Below, one piece after another: positions 9,077 to 18,151 of a stretch of DNA of 64,000 nt; positions within the stretch are counted from its first letter, which is position 1, and each line of letters starts with the position of its first letter. The stretch is from an uncultured Flavobacteriales bacterium. Its GTDB lineage: Bacteria > Bacteroidota > Bacteroidia > Flavobacteriales_D > Crocinitomicaceae. The notes beneath the pieces were generated by a model. It had not been told where the DNA came from. It saw nothing but the letters and a program-made list of their open reading frames with translations, and did no database searches. Both the position numbers and the translations under genes were made by a program. The DNA lies in contig CAJQJL010000114.1 in assembly GCA_905478665.1 (NCBI GenBank), positions 1-64,000 of the forward strand. Direction: 5' to 3'.

Positions 9077-11479
9077 TTACTCTCTGTTTTTATCAGCTAC
9101 ATGCTCTGACACATTAATTATGTGATCACCTACTTTTTCAAGTGAAGAGAACAGATTGCTGTAGATCAACGCATTGTCAGTGTTTTCACCAGAACCAATT
9201 AAAGTAAGGTGTTCAGATCTTAATTGATCTCTAAGCTGGTTAATTTCTCTTTCTTTTGCAACAGCATCTTCAATTGAAATAGAACCGTATTCTGAGTTAA
9301 GATTTGCATTCATAATTTCAAATGCTTCATCAATAACATCGATCATTTTGTTCAAACCATTACGCTGTTCAGGAGTAAAGTAAATCTTGTTACTGTCCTT
9401 TCTCTCCAATGTTTTACCGATTTGATAGAAGATATCTCCAATTCGTTCGAGGTCTGTTGTTATGTTCAACATTCCACGCATACGTGTTGACGCCTCCATA
9501 CTCATTTCCAATCGAGCAGTTTGCCCAAGATAATCTGCAATCTCAACTTCTACACGATCCGTAATCTCCTCATACTTTTCAATTTTACCGAGCATTTTAT
9601 TTTTCTCTTTTCGGTCAGCTGAATTAATATAAGTTCGTGCAAATTGATTCATTTTAGAAGTGGTCTTACCAAACTTGGCAACCTCCTTCTTTGCTTCAAG
9701 AATACACAACTCTGCTGTTGATCCAAGAGGTCCGTCTATAAAATCCAATTTGAATTCTTCATCAGATTCTCCCTTAGACTTCACGGTTTTTTCTGCAATT
9801 TTAACGAGTTGCGGAACAAACCAGATTAACAGAAGAACATTAATCGTATTGAAGGCGGTATGGAAAAGAGCGATGGCTGTAGCAGCAACTGCCGCGTCAG
9901 TATAAGGATCTCCCGTAACAATTCCAGCCAACCCCTTCAGGAACAGATGGAATATTAGGAGCATCCAGGTGACCCCAATAATGTTAAACATAGAGTGGAT
10001 TCTGGCAGAACGCTTAGCGTGAACATTTGCAATTAGAGAGGCTAGCTCAGCCGTAATTGTTGTACCAATATTTTCTCCCAATACCATCGCACAAGCAACA
10101 TCAAAAGGAATTGTTCCCGCTGCAACCATGGCCAATGTCAATGCCATCGCTGCCGATGAAGATTGAATTACAACAGTTACCAACGCTCCTAGGAGTACAA
10201 ACATAACAGGCCCGTACCAAGCGTTCTTAAAGTCGACGAAGAACTGAACAATTGATGAGTCCGCATCCAAAGAAGGAACGGCATGTTTTAGTTCGTCTAA
10301 TCCCATAAATAATATACAGAATCCGAAGATCGCAGTAACCCATGCTCTAGCTTTTCCTTTAGAGATGAACAGTAAAGGAGCTGAGAGAGCCAAAATCATA
10401 AATGCATAACTAGAGATGCTTAACTTGAAACCTAATAGAACGATAATCCATGCTGTGATAGTTGTACCGATGTTTGCTCCCATCATTACTCCAGCAGACT
10501 GACGAAGGGTCATCAATCCTGCATTTACAAAACTTACGGTCATTACGGTTGTAACAGAAGATGACTGCACGATAGATGTGATTCCAAAACCAGTAAATAC
10601 TCCTTTGACACGATTCGATGTCATTGATCCGAGCATAGATCGAAGTTTACTTCCAGCAGCTTGCTGAAGACCTTCACTCATAAGTTTCATTCCAAAGATA
10701 AAGAAGGCTAGCGCACCAAGAAGAATTAGAAGCTTGGCAACACCCCAACCACGTTCGGTTTTACCTTTGGCCTTAGTTGACCATACCATTCGTGTTTTAT
10801 CTTCCTTCAATTTTTCAGTACCTCCACTTGGAGCAAATCCAAGGGCGAATTCGTACTTATCAGCGCCGTTAAGGTTCTTAATTTCTATTTTTTTGTCGAG
10901 GATAGAAATAGGCTCAGAATATTCCCAGTCTCCACCTGTAATACCATGCTTACTACGTCTCTTTGCAATGTCGTTTTGGTACTTAACAATTAATTGAATA
11001 TCTCTATCCTTTAGATTGTGCGCAACTTCATAGTCAATACTCCATGTTAGTTTTGCACTTTCTGGTCCGCCTTTAGCAATAAAATTTTCGAAGAGGTGCA
11101 TTCCTAAAGTATGAAACTCTTGCACTTCAGTCCATTCGTTGTTTACACCTATTTGCCAGTCGAAAAATAGGTTCTCATCAAGGCTGTCTATTACAATAGA
11201 AGTTGAATCAGAAGGAAAGGACTTCGTGTAGCTCCATTCTTTTGTTCCATTCAAACGATAGCGAATTTTTGCTTTTTCACCCGAAACACTCGATACCCAA
11301 TTTAAAGTAACCTCACCTACTTTGGTAGGTTCATTCGTGTCATCCTTATAATTTTTAAATAGTTCTGCGTTTAGCTTCGTAAATGAAGAGCTTACCGCAT
11401 TGGTGTCTTGGTCTTGACTGAAACCACTAAAAGCGAATGCCAGAAGGATTAAAGTTAGTACATGGAATTTCTTAAACAT
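9077..11479 (-). CDS. Na/Pi cotransporter family protein with N-terminal extracytoplasmic region and C-terminal PhoU-like domain
   Basis: 'FGMKLMSEGLQ', 'GFGITSIVQSSSVTTVM...GANIGTTITAW', 'VIQSSSAAMALTLAM...GENIGTTITAE' repeats; C-terminal PhoU-like helices. Start set to MFKKFH; the ORF track starts at 11524. Confidence 0.93.
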   Translation of the reverse strand: MFKKFHVLTLILLAFAFSGFSQDQDTNAVSSSFTKLNAELFKNYKDDTNEPTKVGEVTLNWVSSVSGEKAKIRYRLNGTKEWSYTKSFPSDSTSIVIDSLDENLFFDWQIGVNNEWTEVQEFHTLGMHLFENFIAKGGPESAKLTWSIDYEVAHNLKDRDIQLIVKYQNDIAKRRSKHGITGGDWEYSEPISILDKKIEIKNLNGADKYEFALGFAPSGGTEKLKEDKTRMVWSTKAKGKTERGWGVAKLLILLGALAFFIFGMKLMSEGLQQAAGSKLRSMLGSMTSNRVKGVFTGFGITSIVQSSSVTTVMTVSFVNAGLMTLRQSAGVMMGANIGTTITAWIIVLLGFKLSISSYAFMILALSAPLLFISKGKARAWVTAIFGFCILFMGLDELKHAVPSLDADSSIVQFFVDFKNAWYGPVMFVLLGALVTVVIQSSSAAMALTLAMVAAGTIPFDVACAMVLGENIGTTITAELASLIANVHAKRSARIHSMFNIIGVTWMLLIFHLFLKGLAGIVTGDPYTDAAVAATAIALFHTAFNTINVLLLIWFVPQLVKIAEKTVKSKGESDEEFKLDFIDGPLGSTAELCILEAKKEVAKFGKTTSKMNQFARTYINSADRKEKNKMLGKIEKYEEITDRVEVEIADYLGQTARLEMSMEASTRMRGMLNITTDLERIGDIFYQIGKTLERKDSNKIYFTPEQRNGLNKMIDVIDEAFEIMNANLNSEYGSISIEDAVAKEREINQLRDQLRSEHLTLIGSGENTDNALIYSNLFSSLEKVGDHIINVSEHVADKNRE

Positions 11480-11549
11480 GAGCGTTTCGATTAAATACAA
11501 TTTTGGTGCGAATTTATGGCACAAAAATCAATTAGAAGCATTTTCTATG

Positions 11550-11626
11550 TTAAGGAAAGGTTATCAAATAATCCACAAGTTAAGCTTTTGTTAACTCTGC
11601 ATGTCTCATGTTAATTGTGTGTTAAA
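11550..11626. promoter_or_regulatory. candidate Pho-box array (11-bp-spaced TTAA direct repeats)
   Basis: TTAAG 11550 / TTATC 11561; TTAAG 11580 / TTAAC 11591; TTAAT 11611 / TTAAA 11622, each pair 11 bp apart; -7-like CATATTTG at 11633-11640 a further 11 bp downstream. Confidence 0.5.
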
Positions 11627-11663
11627 TCGAAGCATATTTGCACCAGAAATTAAACAAAACAAA

Positions 11664-12893
11664 ATGAACAAATCTATTTTAATTACCTGTTTTTTAATGG
11701 TTTCCATGGCAGGTTTTTCGCAAGAAAAGATCTCAACAAAGTTTGGGAAAGGTCTTTACAACGTAATCTCAGCAGACAGCTCATGGAGCATGAAGTTCGG
11801 TGTTCGATTTCAGTCGTTGTATGTCGGAGGTGTATCAATTAACGACACTGCTGGTTTCGGACTAGGAACGAATCAATTCCTAATTCGTCGTGCACGTTTG
11901 AAGTTTGGAGGGTTCGCATTTAGTCCAAAATTGAAGTACAAAATTGAGTTAGGTCTTTCGAATAGAGATTTGGGTAAAGTAGACTCAAGAAACAATTTCG
12001 CGCCAAAAATGATATTAGATGCGGTATTAAAATGGAACTTCTATCACAATTTTGAACTATGGGCGGGTCAAACAAAACTACCAGGTAATAGAGAGCGTGT
12101 TGTTTCTTCGGCAAATATGCAATTTGTAGATCGTTCATTGTTAAATAGTAATTATAATATCGACCGTGATATCGGTGTGCAATTACGTCACAACTTTACT
12201 ATCGGTAAGAATTTTGTAATTCGTGAAGCTATTGCTGTTTCACAGGGAGAAGGACGTAACTTGGTTCAAACGAACCTTGGAGGTCTTCAGTATACTGGAC
12301 GGTTGGAATTTTTACCAATGGGCAAGTTTTCGGGTAAAGGAGACTATATTATGTCGGATGTGAAGCGAGAGGAAAAGCCGAAATTAGCGATTGGCGTTAC
12401 GTATGACTACAATGATAGAGCAGTTAAGAATAAGAGCAATCAAGGTAGCTATATGATGTATGATAGAGATGGAGATGGAGATGATGACAGTTATTTTCAA
12501 TCAAACGTATCTACAATTTTTGCAGACTTGATGTTCAAGTGGAAAGGTTTCTCATTAATGGGTGAATATGCATTGAGAGATGCGGATGCGATTGAGCCAT
12601 CAGCCCTTGCAGATAACGGAGACACACTTACTGGACTTGTAAAAGTTGGAAGTGGATTGAATATTTGCGCAGGATATTTATTCAAGAAGAACTGGGAAGT
12701 AGCATTGAGGTATACGCAAATTACTCCAGAAGCGATAACAGGATCAAGCGCTCATCAGCAATATGGTTTGGGAATTTCTCGATACATCGTTGGACACGCG
12801 CTCAAGGTACAAGCAGATGTTAACTACCTAACAACTGAAGGATCTTCTGACAGCGGTTTGATGTATCGACTGCAGATAGACATACATTTCTAA
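11664..12893 (+). CDS. phosphate-selective porin O/P family outer membrane protein
   Basis: Signal peptide MNKSILITCFLMVSMAGFSQ, 'FGVRFQSLYVGG...NQFLIRRARLKFGGFAFSPKLKYKIELGLSNRD', OprP-like barrel. Start refined from the ORF track. Confidence 0.85.
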   Translation: MNKSILITCFLMVSMAGFSQEKISTKFGKGLYNVISADSSWSMKFGVRFQSLYVGGVSINDTAGFGLGTNQFLIRRARLKFGGFAFSPKLKYKIELGLSNRDLGKVDSRNNFAPKMILDAVLKWNFYHNFELWAGQTKLPGNRERVVSSANMQFVDRSLLNSNYNIDRDIGVQLRHNFTIGKNFVIREAIAVSQGEGRNLVQTNLGGLQYTGRLEFLPMGKFSGKGDYIMSDVKREEKPKLAIGVTYDYNDRAVKNKSNQGSYMMYDRDGDGDDDSYFQSNVSTIFADLMFKWKGFSLMGEYALRDADAIEPSALADNGDTLTGLVKVGSGLNICAGYLFKKNWEVALRYTQITPEAITGSSAHQQYGLGISRYIVGHALKVQADVNYLTTEGSSDSGLMYRLQIDIHF

Positions 12894-12914
12894 GATAGAA
12901 AAGTGTAATAATTA

Positions 12915-12946
12915 AAAAATGCCATGGAAAACCATGGCATTTTTTG
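12915..12946. terminator. bidirectional intrinsic terminator
   Basis: AAAAAATGCCATGG-aaaa-CCATGGCATTTTTT. Confidence 0.85.
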
Positions 12947-12968
12947 GTTTATGGATTAAGCAGTCCAA

Positions 12969-13298
12969 TCACTTTGGAAAGGAATTTCCACCATCATCGT
13001 TTACTTCAATCTTACAATCAGGAAATTTCGCATAAACAAATCGAGCAATTTCTTTCATGTCCTCATCGGAGGTAAAACTTGTTTTTATTGAAATTTCTTT
13101 GGTGAGTTGACCATTATAAAGTTCCCACTCAGTATTACTTAATACACCTACAATTTCTCCATTCTTAAGAATGTTCCAGTTTTCAAGTGAATACCCTTTT
13201 TCGCTTATCTCTTCGGCGCTCATTATCAATTTTTCAGTTCCGCAAGAAACCAGAAATAATGAAATCGAAATTATCAGTGTTTGTGTCAAGTTTTTCAT
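12969..13298 (-). CDS. small hypothetical lipoprotein
   Basis: MKNLTQTLIISISLFLVSCG lipoprotein signal; start refined. Confidence 0.6.
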   Translation of the reverse strand: MKNLTQTLIISISLFLVSCGTEKLIMSAEEISEKGYSLENWNILKNGEIVGVLSNTEWELYNGQLTKEISIKTSFTSDEDMKEIARFVYAKFPDCKIEVNDDGGNSFPK

Positions 13299-13413
13299 GA
13301 GATCAAAATTAGATACTCTGAAGTGGATACATGTTAACAGAGAATTATTAGTACGATATGATTTCATGAAGAATGTTGATTTTTTTCACGATTGATTGAG
13401 GCGGCACTCAGAA

Positions 13414-13444
13414 TTTGATGGCATTTTTTTTGTACTTACATTTG
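13414..13444 (+). promoter_or_regulatory. Bacteroidetes sigma-A-type promoter
   Basis: TTTG (13414-13417)-N19-TACATTTG (13437-13444), an exact match to TTTG-N19-TAnnTTTG. Confidence 0.6.
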
Positions 13445-13495
13445 TAACGAACCGTATTTTCTATTGTTACTGGTTCAATGGCTTAAACTCAATTT

Positions 13496-14185
13496 ATGAA
13501 AACAAAAATCCTACTCGTTGAAGATGATGCAAGCTTAGGCTTCATTATCTCAGATCAACTAAAATCTGATGGCTATAGCGTAACCCTATGTACAGATGGC
13601 GCTGAAGGGTTTCAACGTTTTAATGAGGACACTTTTCACATGTGCATCTTTGACGTGATGATGCCTAAAAAAGACGGTTTCTCATTGGCAAAGGATATTC
13701 GTAAAATTGATTCTAACATTCCTATTTTATTTTTATCGGCAAAATCAAATGATGAGGATAAAGTTGAAGGATTTAAGTCGGGAGGAGATGACTATTTGAC
13801 AAAACCTTTCAATGTTGAAGAACTGCAGCTCAGAGTTGCAGCAATGTTGAGACGCATCAATATCCAACCAGAGGCTAAGGATGAAACGGTTTTTCAAATT
13901 GGCGAATATGCATTTGACACGGTTAACTTTAATTTGAAACACCCAAACTTTGAGAAGAACCTGACAAAAAAGGAAGCACAGATTTTAAAAATATTGTGCA
14001 AATTCATGAATCAGGTAGTAGCACGTGAAATTGTGCTGAATGGGGTTTGGGGTCAGGACGATTATTTTGTCGGTAGAAGTCTTGATGTCTTTATCACGAA
14101 GCTGAGAAAGTACTTGAAAGAAGACGACCGAATCCAAATTGCAAATATTCATGGAATAGGGTTTAAACTGGAAATTCAGGATTAG
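13496..14185 (+). CDS. OmpR-family response regulator (RprY-like)
   Basis: REC domain 'KILLVEDDASLGFIISDQLKSDGY', 'FDVMMPKKDGF', winged-helix DNA-binding end; no adjacent kinase. Confidence 0.88.
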   Translation: MKTKILLVEDDASLGFIISDQLKSDGYSVTLCTDGAEGFQRFNEDTFHMCIFDVMMPKKDGFSLAKDIRKIDSNIPILFLSAKSNDEDKVEGFKSGGDDYLTKPFNVEELQLRVAAMLRRINIQPEAKDETVFQIGEYAFDTVNFNLKHPNFEKNLTKKEAQILKILCKFMNQVVAREIVLNGVWGQDDYFVGRSLDVFITKLRKYLKEDDRIQIANIHGIGFKLEIQD

Positions 14186-14865
14186 TGCAAACATTCATTC
14201 TACATCTAGAAACAGCAACAAAAGTGTGTTCAGTTGCTCTTTCAAATAACGGTAAGCTTATCGCGCAGAAGGAATCTCAAGAGGATGGCTATGCGCACGG
14301 TGAAAATTTGAATCTCTTTATTGAGGATGTGTTGGCTCAGGCTGGAATTTCAGCGAAAGAGTTGTCAGCAGTATCACTTGCTTCTGGTCCAGGTTCGTAT
14401 ACAGGTTTAAGAATTGGGGCAGCAACAGCAAAGGCATTATGTTATGCCTTGGGAATACCGTTAATTGCAATTGATGCCCTCACAAGCTTGAGTGCATTGG
14501 CTAGAACGAAATATCCTAATCAGAATTTGTGTGCTGTGATTGATGCACGTCGAATGGAGGTTTACAATCTAATACTTGACAGCAATGACGTTCCATTCAA
14601 GAAGATCTCAGCAGATATCATTGATTATGATTCTTATTCTGAACACGAACCCTTTGTTTGTTTTGGCGACGGTGCTGAGAAATTGATGGATCTCTGGCAG
14701 GACAAAAATTGCTCATTTGATCTGAGCATTAAATCTTCCGCTAAAGGACAGGTTGAATTGGCCTTTCAAAAATTTGAACAATCAGAATTTGAAGATGTCG
14801 CCTATTGGGAGCCATTTTATTTGAAAGATTTTATCGCTGGCAAGAAGTCAACTTCAGTAAAGTGA
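14185..14865 (+). CDS. tsaB: tRNA threonylcarbamoyladenosine biosynthesis protein TsaB
   Basis: 'ILHLETATKVCSVALSNNGKLI', 'SLASGPGSYTGLRIGAATAKALCYALGIPLIAIDAL'; GTG start overlapping the upstream stop. Confidence 0.93.
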   Translation: MQTFILHLETATKVCSVALSNNGKLIAQKESQEDGYAHGENLNLFIEDVLAQAGISAKELSAVSLASGPGSYTGLRIGAATAKALCYALGIPLIAIDALTSLSALARTKYPNQNLCAVIDARRMEVYNLILDSNDVPFKKISADIIDYDSYSEHEPFVCFGDGAEKLMDLWQDKNCSFDLSIKSSAKGQVELAFQKFEQSEFEDVAYWEPFYLKDFIAGKKSTSVK

Positions 14866-15588
14866 TTCTAAAAACTGTTCTTCAGTTCCCTTGCTAATAG
14901 CATTCAAAAAAGCAGATCCGATAATGGCACCATCGGCAACTTCGTAAACGTTTTCAACGTCACGTCTTGTTTTAATTCCAAAGCCAATGAAAAGTGGTGT
15001 AGTGCTGCACAATTCTTTTATTCGTTTGAATAATTTTTTATCCATACTAAGATCATTTTTTGATCCAGTAGTAGAATTGGATGAGACTAAATAGACAAAA
15101 CTCTTTCTACATAATTTCGCGATTCGTTGAATTCGTTCGTCATCCGTTTTTGGAGTAATTAAAAAACATGGATAGACTTTATATTTTTCAAATAGGGATT
15201 GATAAAAACGTTCGTAGATCTCTAAACTCATGTCGGGTAGAATTACGGTTTGAACCTTTACTTCTTGGCATTTCTTTAAAAATAGTTCCAGGCCGAATGC
15301 GATCACGGGATTTACATACCCCATCATAACAATTGGGATATTCATCTTACGCATACTGAGTTGTTCAAAGAGAATCTCCAGGTTCATTCCATTTTTTAGC
15401 GCTATCCGACTGGTTTCTTGAATCATTGGCCCATCTGCCATCGGGTCTGAAAATGGTATGCCAACTTCAATGAAATCGACTCCTTGTGTTGAGAGCACCG
15501 AAATTTGATCATTTAAACTTTCTACGTTTGGGTAGCCAGCTGTAGTAAAGATGCTTAGTTGCTTATGTTTTTTTACAAATACATTCAT
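14854..15588 (-). CDS. trpA: tryptophan synthase alpha chain
   Basis: 'FTTAGYPNVESL', 'VDFIEVGIPFSDPMADGPMIQ', 'GFGIKTRRDV'. Confidence 0.95.
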   Translation of the reverse strand: MNVFVKKHKQLSIFTTAGYPNVESLNDQISVLSTQGVDFIEVGIPFSDPMADGPMIQETSRIALKNGMNLEILFEQLSMRKMNIPIVMMGYVNPVIAFGLELFLKKCQEVKVQTVILPDMSLEIYERFYQSLFEKYKVYPCFLITPKTDDERIQRIAKLCRKSFVYLVSSNSTTGSKNDLSMDKKLFKRIKELCSTTPLFIGFGIKTRRDVENVYEVADGAIIGSAFLNAISKGTEEQFLESLY

Positions 15589-15590
15589 TG

Positions 15591-16781
15591 CTAGAAATAT
15601 TGCTTATACGTTGCCATGTCCTTGTCTCCTCTCCCTGATAAATTAACAACAACTATATCCGATTTAAACAGTTCGATTTTATCCAAGGCAGCAAGCGCAT
15701 GGGCACTTTCTAGCGCAGGGATAATTCCCTCTGTCTTTGTTAACTCTCGCGCCGCAAATAATGCTTCTTCATCCGTAACGGAAGTTGCTTTCGTTCTCCC
15801 CTCCTTGATTGAGTGAGCATGCAATGGACCTATTCCTGGATAGTCTAACCCTGCTGAAATGGAATATGGTTCAATAATTTGTCCATGTGCATTCTGCATT
15901 AGTAGCGTCATACTTCCATGAATGACACCTTGGCTCCCAAGCATTGAGGTTGCTGCTGAGGCACCGCTTTTAAGACCTTTTCCAGCGGCTTCTACAGCGA
16001 TTAATTCCACTGTCTCTTCTTCGTAGAAATGATAAAATGCACCTGCTGCATTGCTCCCACCTCCAACACATGCGATCACTTTTGTAGGGAGTTCATTTCC
16101 TGTTTTTTCAAGAAGTTGAATGCGCATTTCTTCAGAAATAATGGATTGAAAATCAGTAACAATCATCGGGTAGGGGTGAGGTCCGACAACACTTCCAATG
16201 AGGTAATAAGCATCAGGATGGTTAATCCAATAACGGATTGCTTCGTTTGTCGCATCTTTCAGGGTTTTACTTCCGCTTTTAGCAGGTATAACCTCCGCAC
16301 CTAAAAATTTCATCCGTTGAACGTTGGGAGCTTGTCTTTCAATGTCAATTTCTCCCATGTACACAATACATTTCAAATTCATCAACGCGCTAGCTGTAGC
16401 GGTCGCGACGCCGTGTTGACCTGCTCCTGTTTCAGCGACAACGGTTGTTTTACCCATTTTTTTTGCGAGTAATATTTGTCCCAAGGCATTGTTTATTTTG
16501 TGAGCACCAGTATGATTCAAATCTTCTCGTTTCAGATAAATGGAACAGGAGTGTTTAATACTTAATTTCTCAGAATAGTAGAGAGGAGTGGGTCGACCTA
16601 CGTAGTCTTTTAAGAGAGTTATATATTCTTCCTTAAAAGAAGGAGTGTCTTTAACCTGCAAATAGAATTTTTCCAGTTCTTCGATGTTTGGACGAAGTAG
16701 TTCGGGGACAAACGCACCTCCATACTCGCCATAAAACCCCATTTCATCGGGTCGAGTGTGTTTAGTTGTTCTTAATTCCAT
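15591..16781 (-). CDS. trpB: tryptophan synthase beta chain
   Basis: '[13 protein letters not shown]', '[20 protein letters not shown]', '[15 protein letters not shown]', '[10 protein letters not shown]'. Confidence 0.97.
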   Translation of the reverse strand: MELRTTKHTRPDEMGFYGEYGGAFVPELLRPNIEELEKFYLQVKDTPSFKEEYITLLKDYVGRPTPLYYSEKLSIKHSCSIYLKREDLNHTGAHKINNALGQILLAKKMGKTTVVAETGAGQHGVATATASALMNLKCIVYMGEIDIERQAPNVQRMKFLGAEVIPAKSGSKTLKDATNEAIRYWINHPDAYYLIGSVVGPHPYPMIVTDFQSIISEEMRIQLLEKTGNELPTKVIACVGGGSNAAGAFYHFYEEETVELIAVEAAGKGLKSGASAATSMLGSQGVIHGSMTLLMQNAHGQIIEPYSISAGLDYPGIGPLHAHSIKEGRTKATSVTDEEALFAARELTKTEGIIPALESAHALAALDKIELFKSDIVVVNLSGRGDKDMATYKQYF

Positions 16782-17361
16782 CTATAAAGTGCTTAATGAG
16801 TTTTACGTTTTTGTTGCCAGGTCCAATTTCAAAACCACTGTTAATATCAACTCCTGCAAAGGCTGAATTTTCGATTTTACGAATTCGTTCAATGGAAGAA
16901 TGAGTGATGCCACCGCTTAAAAAGAAAGGTGTTGAGAGCTTGTATTGGTTCAAAATTTTCCAGTTGAATTGTTGTCCAGATCCTCCGTGCTTGGCTGTTT
17001 TCGTATCGAACAAGTAATAATCAGCAGTTCCTTCATAGTTGTGTAGAGAGTTGAAATTGAATTTTTCAGACACGCCAAATGCCTTTATTACGGTAATTCT
17101 ATATCGCAATATTGCGATATTGTTTGGCGATTCATTTCCATGCAATTGAACGGCGTCTAACTGATCACGTTCAATTATTTCCAAAATCTTTTCAGGGGAT
17201 TCATTTACAAAAACGCCAACACGTTTCGCGCCGCTATTTTTAGGTGGATTACTGACAAACCTAGGTGATTTTGAGTAGTAGATAAACCCAACGAAATCAC
17301 TGATTTTGGAGATAGAGTCAATCTGTTCTGGAATTCGAAGTCCGCAAACTTTTATCAACAT
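16762..17361 (-). CDS. trpF: phosphoribosylanthranilate isomerase
   Basis: 'LIKVCGLR', '[10 protein letters not shown]', 'FLSGGI', '[16 protein letters not shown]'. Confidence 0.93.
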   Translation of the reverse strand: MLIKVCGLRIPEQIDSISKISDFVGFIYYSKSPRFVSNPPKNSGAKRVGVFVNESPEKILEIIERDQLDAVQLHGNESPNNIAILRYRITVIKAFGVSEKFNFNSLHNYEGTADYYLFDTKTAKHGGSGQQFNWKILNQYKLSTPFFLSGGITHSSIERIRKIENSAFAGVDINSGFEIGPGNKNVKLIKHFIDGIKNN

Positions 17362-18149
17362 ACCTTAAGAATTTTGGATGGATTAATTGATTGAATAAAC
17401 TCAGAAGGCCTCTCCATTTTTAATATGCTCTCACCAATTAGCGCACCTTTGTATCCAACTTTTGACAGATGAAGTAGATCTGAGCGGTCGCGAATCCCTG
17501 ATTCTGAAATGCAAAGTATATCATTGGGAAGAAAGTCGAATAGGTTAATTGACGCGCTAAGATCTGTTTTTTGCAAGTGAAGGTTCCTATTGTTGACACC
17601 AATCAGATCCACCTGATCGTTGATTTTTGCCAAGTTCTTCCGATCATGACATTCCATGAGGACTTCAAGTCCCAGTTGCTGTGCCATAATAGTCAAGTGC
17701 AATGCTTCTTCTTTACTCAGTACCTCAGCAATAAGCAATATAGCATCAGCACCTATTGCTTTTGATTCAAAAAGTTGAAATTCGTCAACAATGAATTCTT
17801 TGCGTAAAATGGGGATAGAAACGGCTCCCCTTAACTCAACTAGATCATTTGTTGACCCTCCAAAAAAGGTGGAATCAGTGAGACAAGATATTCCAGCTAC
17901 ATTCGCTTGGGCGTATTTAGTGCCAAGGTCAGTGACATTGATGTTCATATTGATCTTTCCTGCACTGGGCGACTTTCGCTTGATTTCTGCTATGATTCCA
18001 AATTCTTGTTCTTCAATTTTTTGTCGCAAAGAATAGGTTTCTCGGTCGAAATAGGGTGAGTTTTCGAAGTCGCGATAGGTGAATTTTTCCCTGAGCAATT
18101 GTACTTCTTTCCGTTTTTGCTCGATGATGGTATCCAATATTGTTTTCAT
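17355..18149 (-). CDS. trpC: indole-3-glycerol phosphate synthase
   Basis: 'IIAEIKRKSPSAGKI', 'ISCLTDSTFFGGS', 'LRKEFIVDEFQLFESKAIGADAILLIAE', 'IGVNNRNL'. Confidence 0.95.
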   Translation of the reverse strand: MKTILDTIIEQKRKEVQLLREKFTYRDFENSPYFDRETYSLRQKIEEQEFGIIAEIKRKSPSAGKINMNINVTDLGTKYAQANVAGISCLTDSTFFGGSTNDLVELRGAVSIPILRKEFIVDEFQLFESKAIGADAILLIAEVLSKEEALHLTIMAQQLGLEVLMECHDRKNLAKINDQVDLIGVNNRNLHLQKTDLSASINLFDFLPNDILCISESGIRDRSDLLHLSKVGYKGALIGESILKMERPSEFIQSINPSKILKVC

Positions 18150-18151
18150 AC

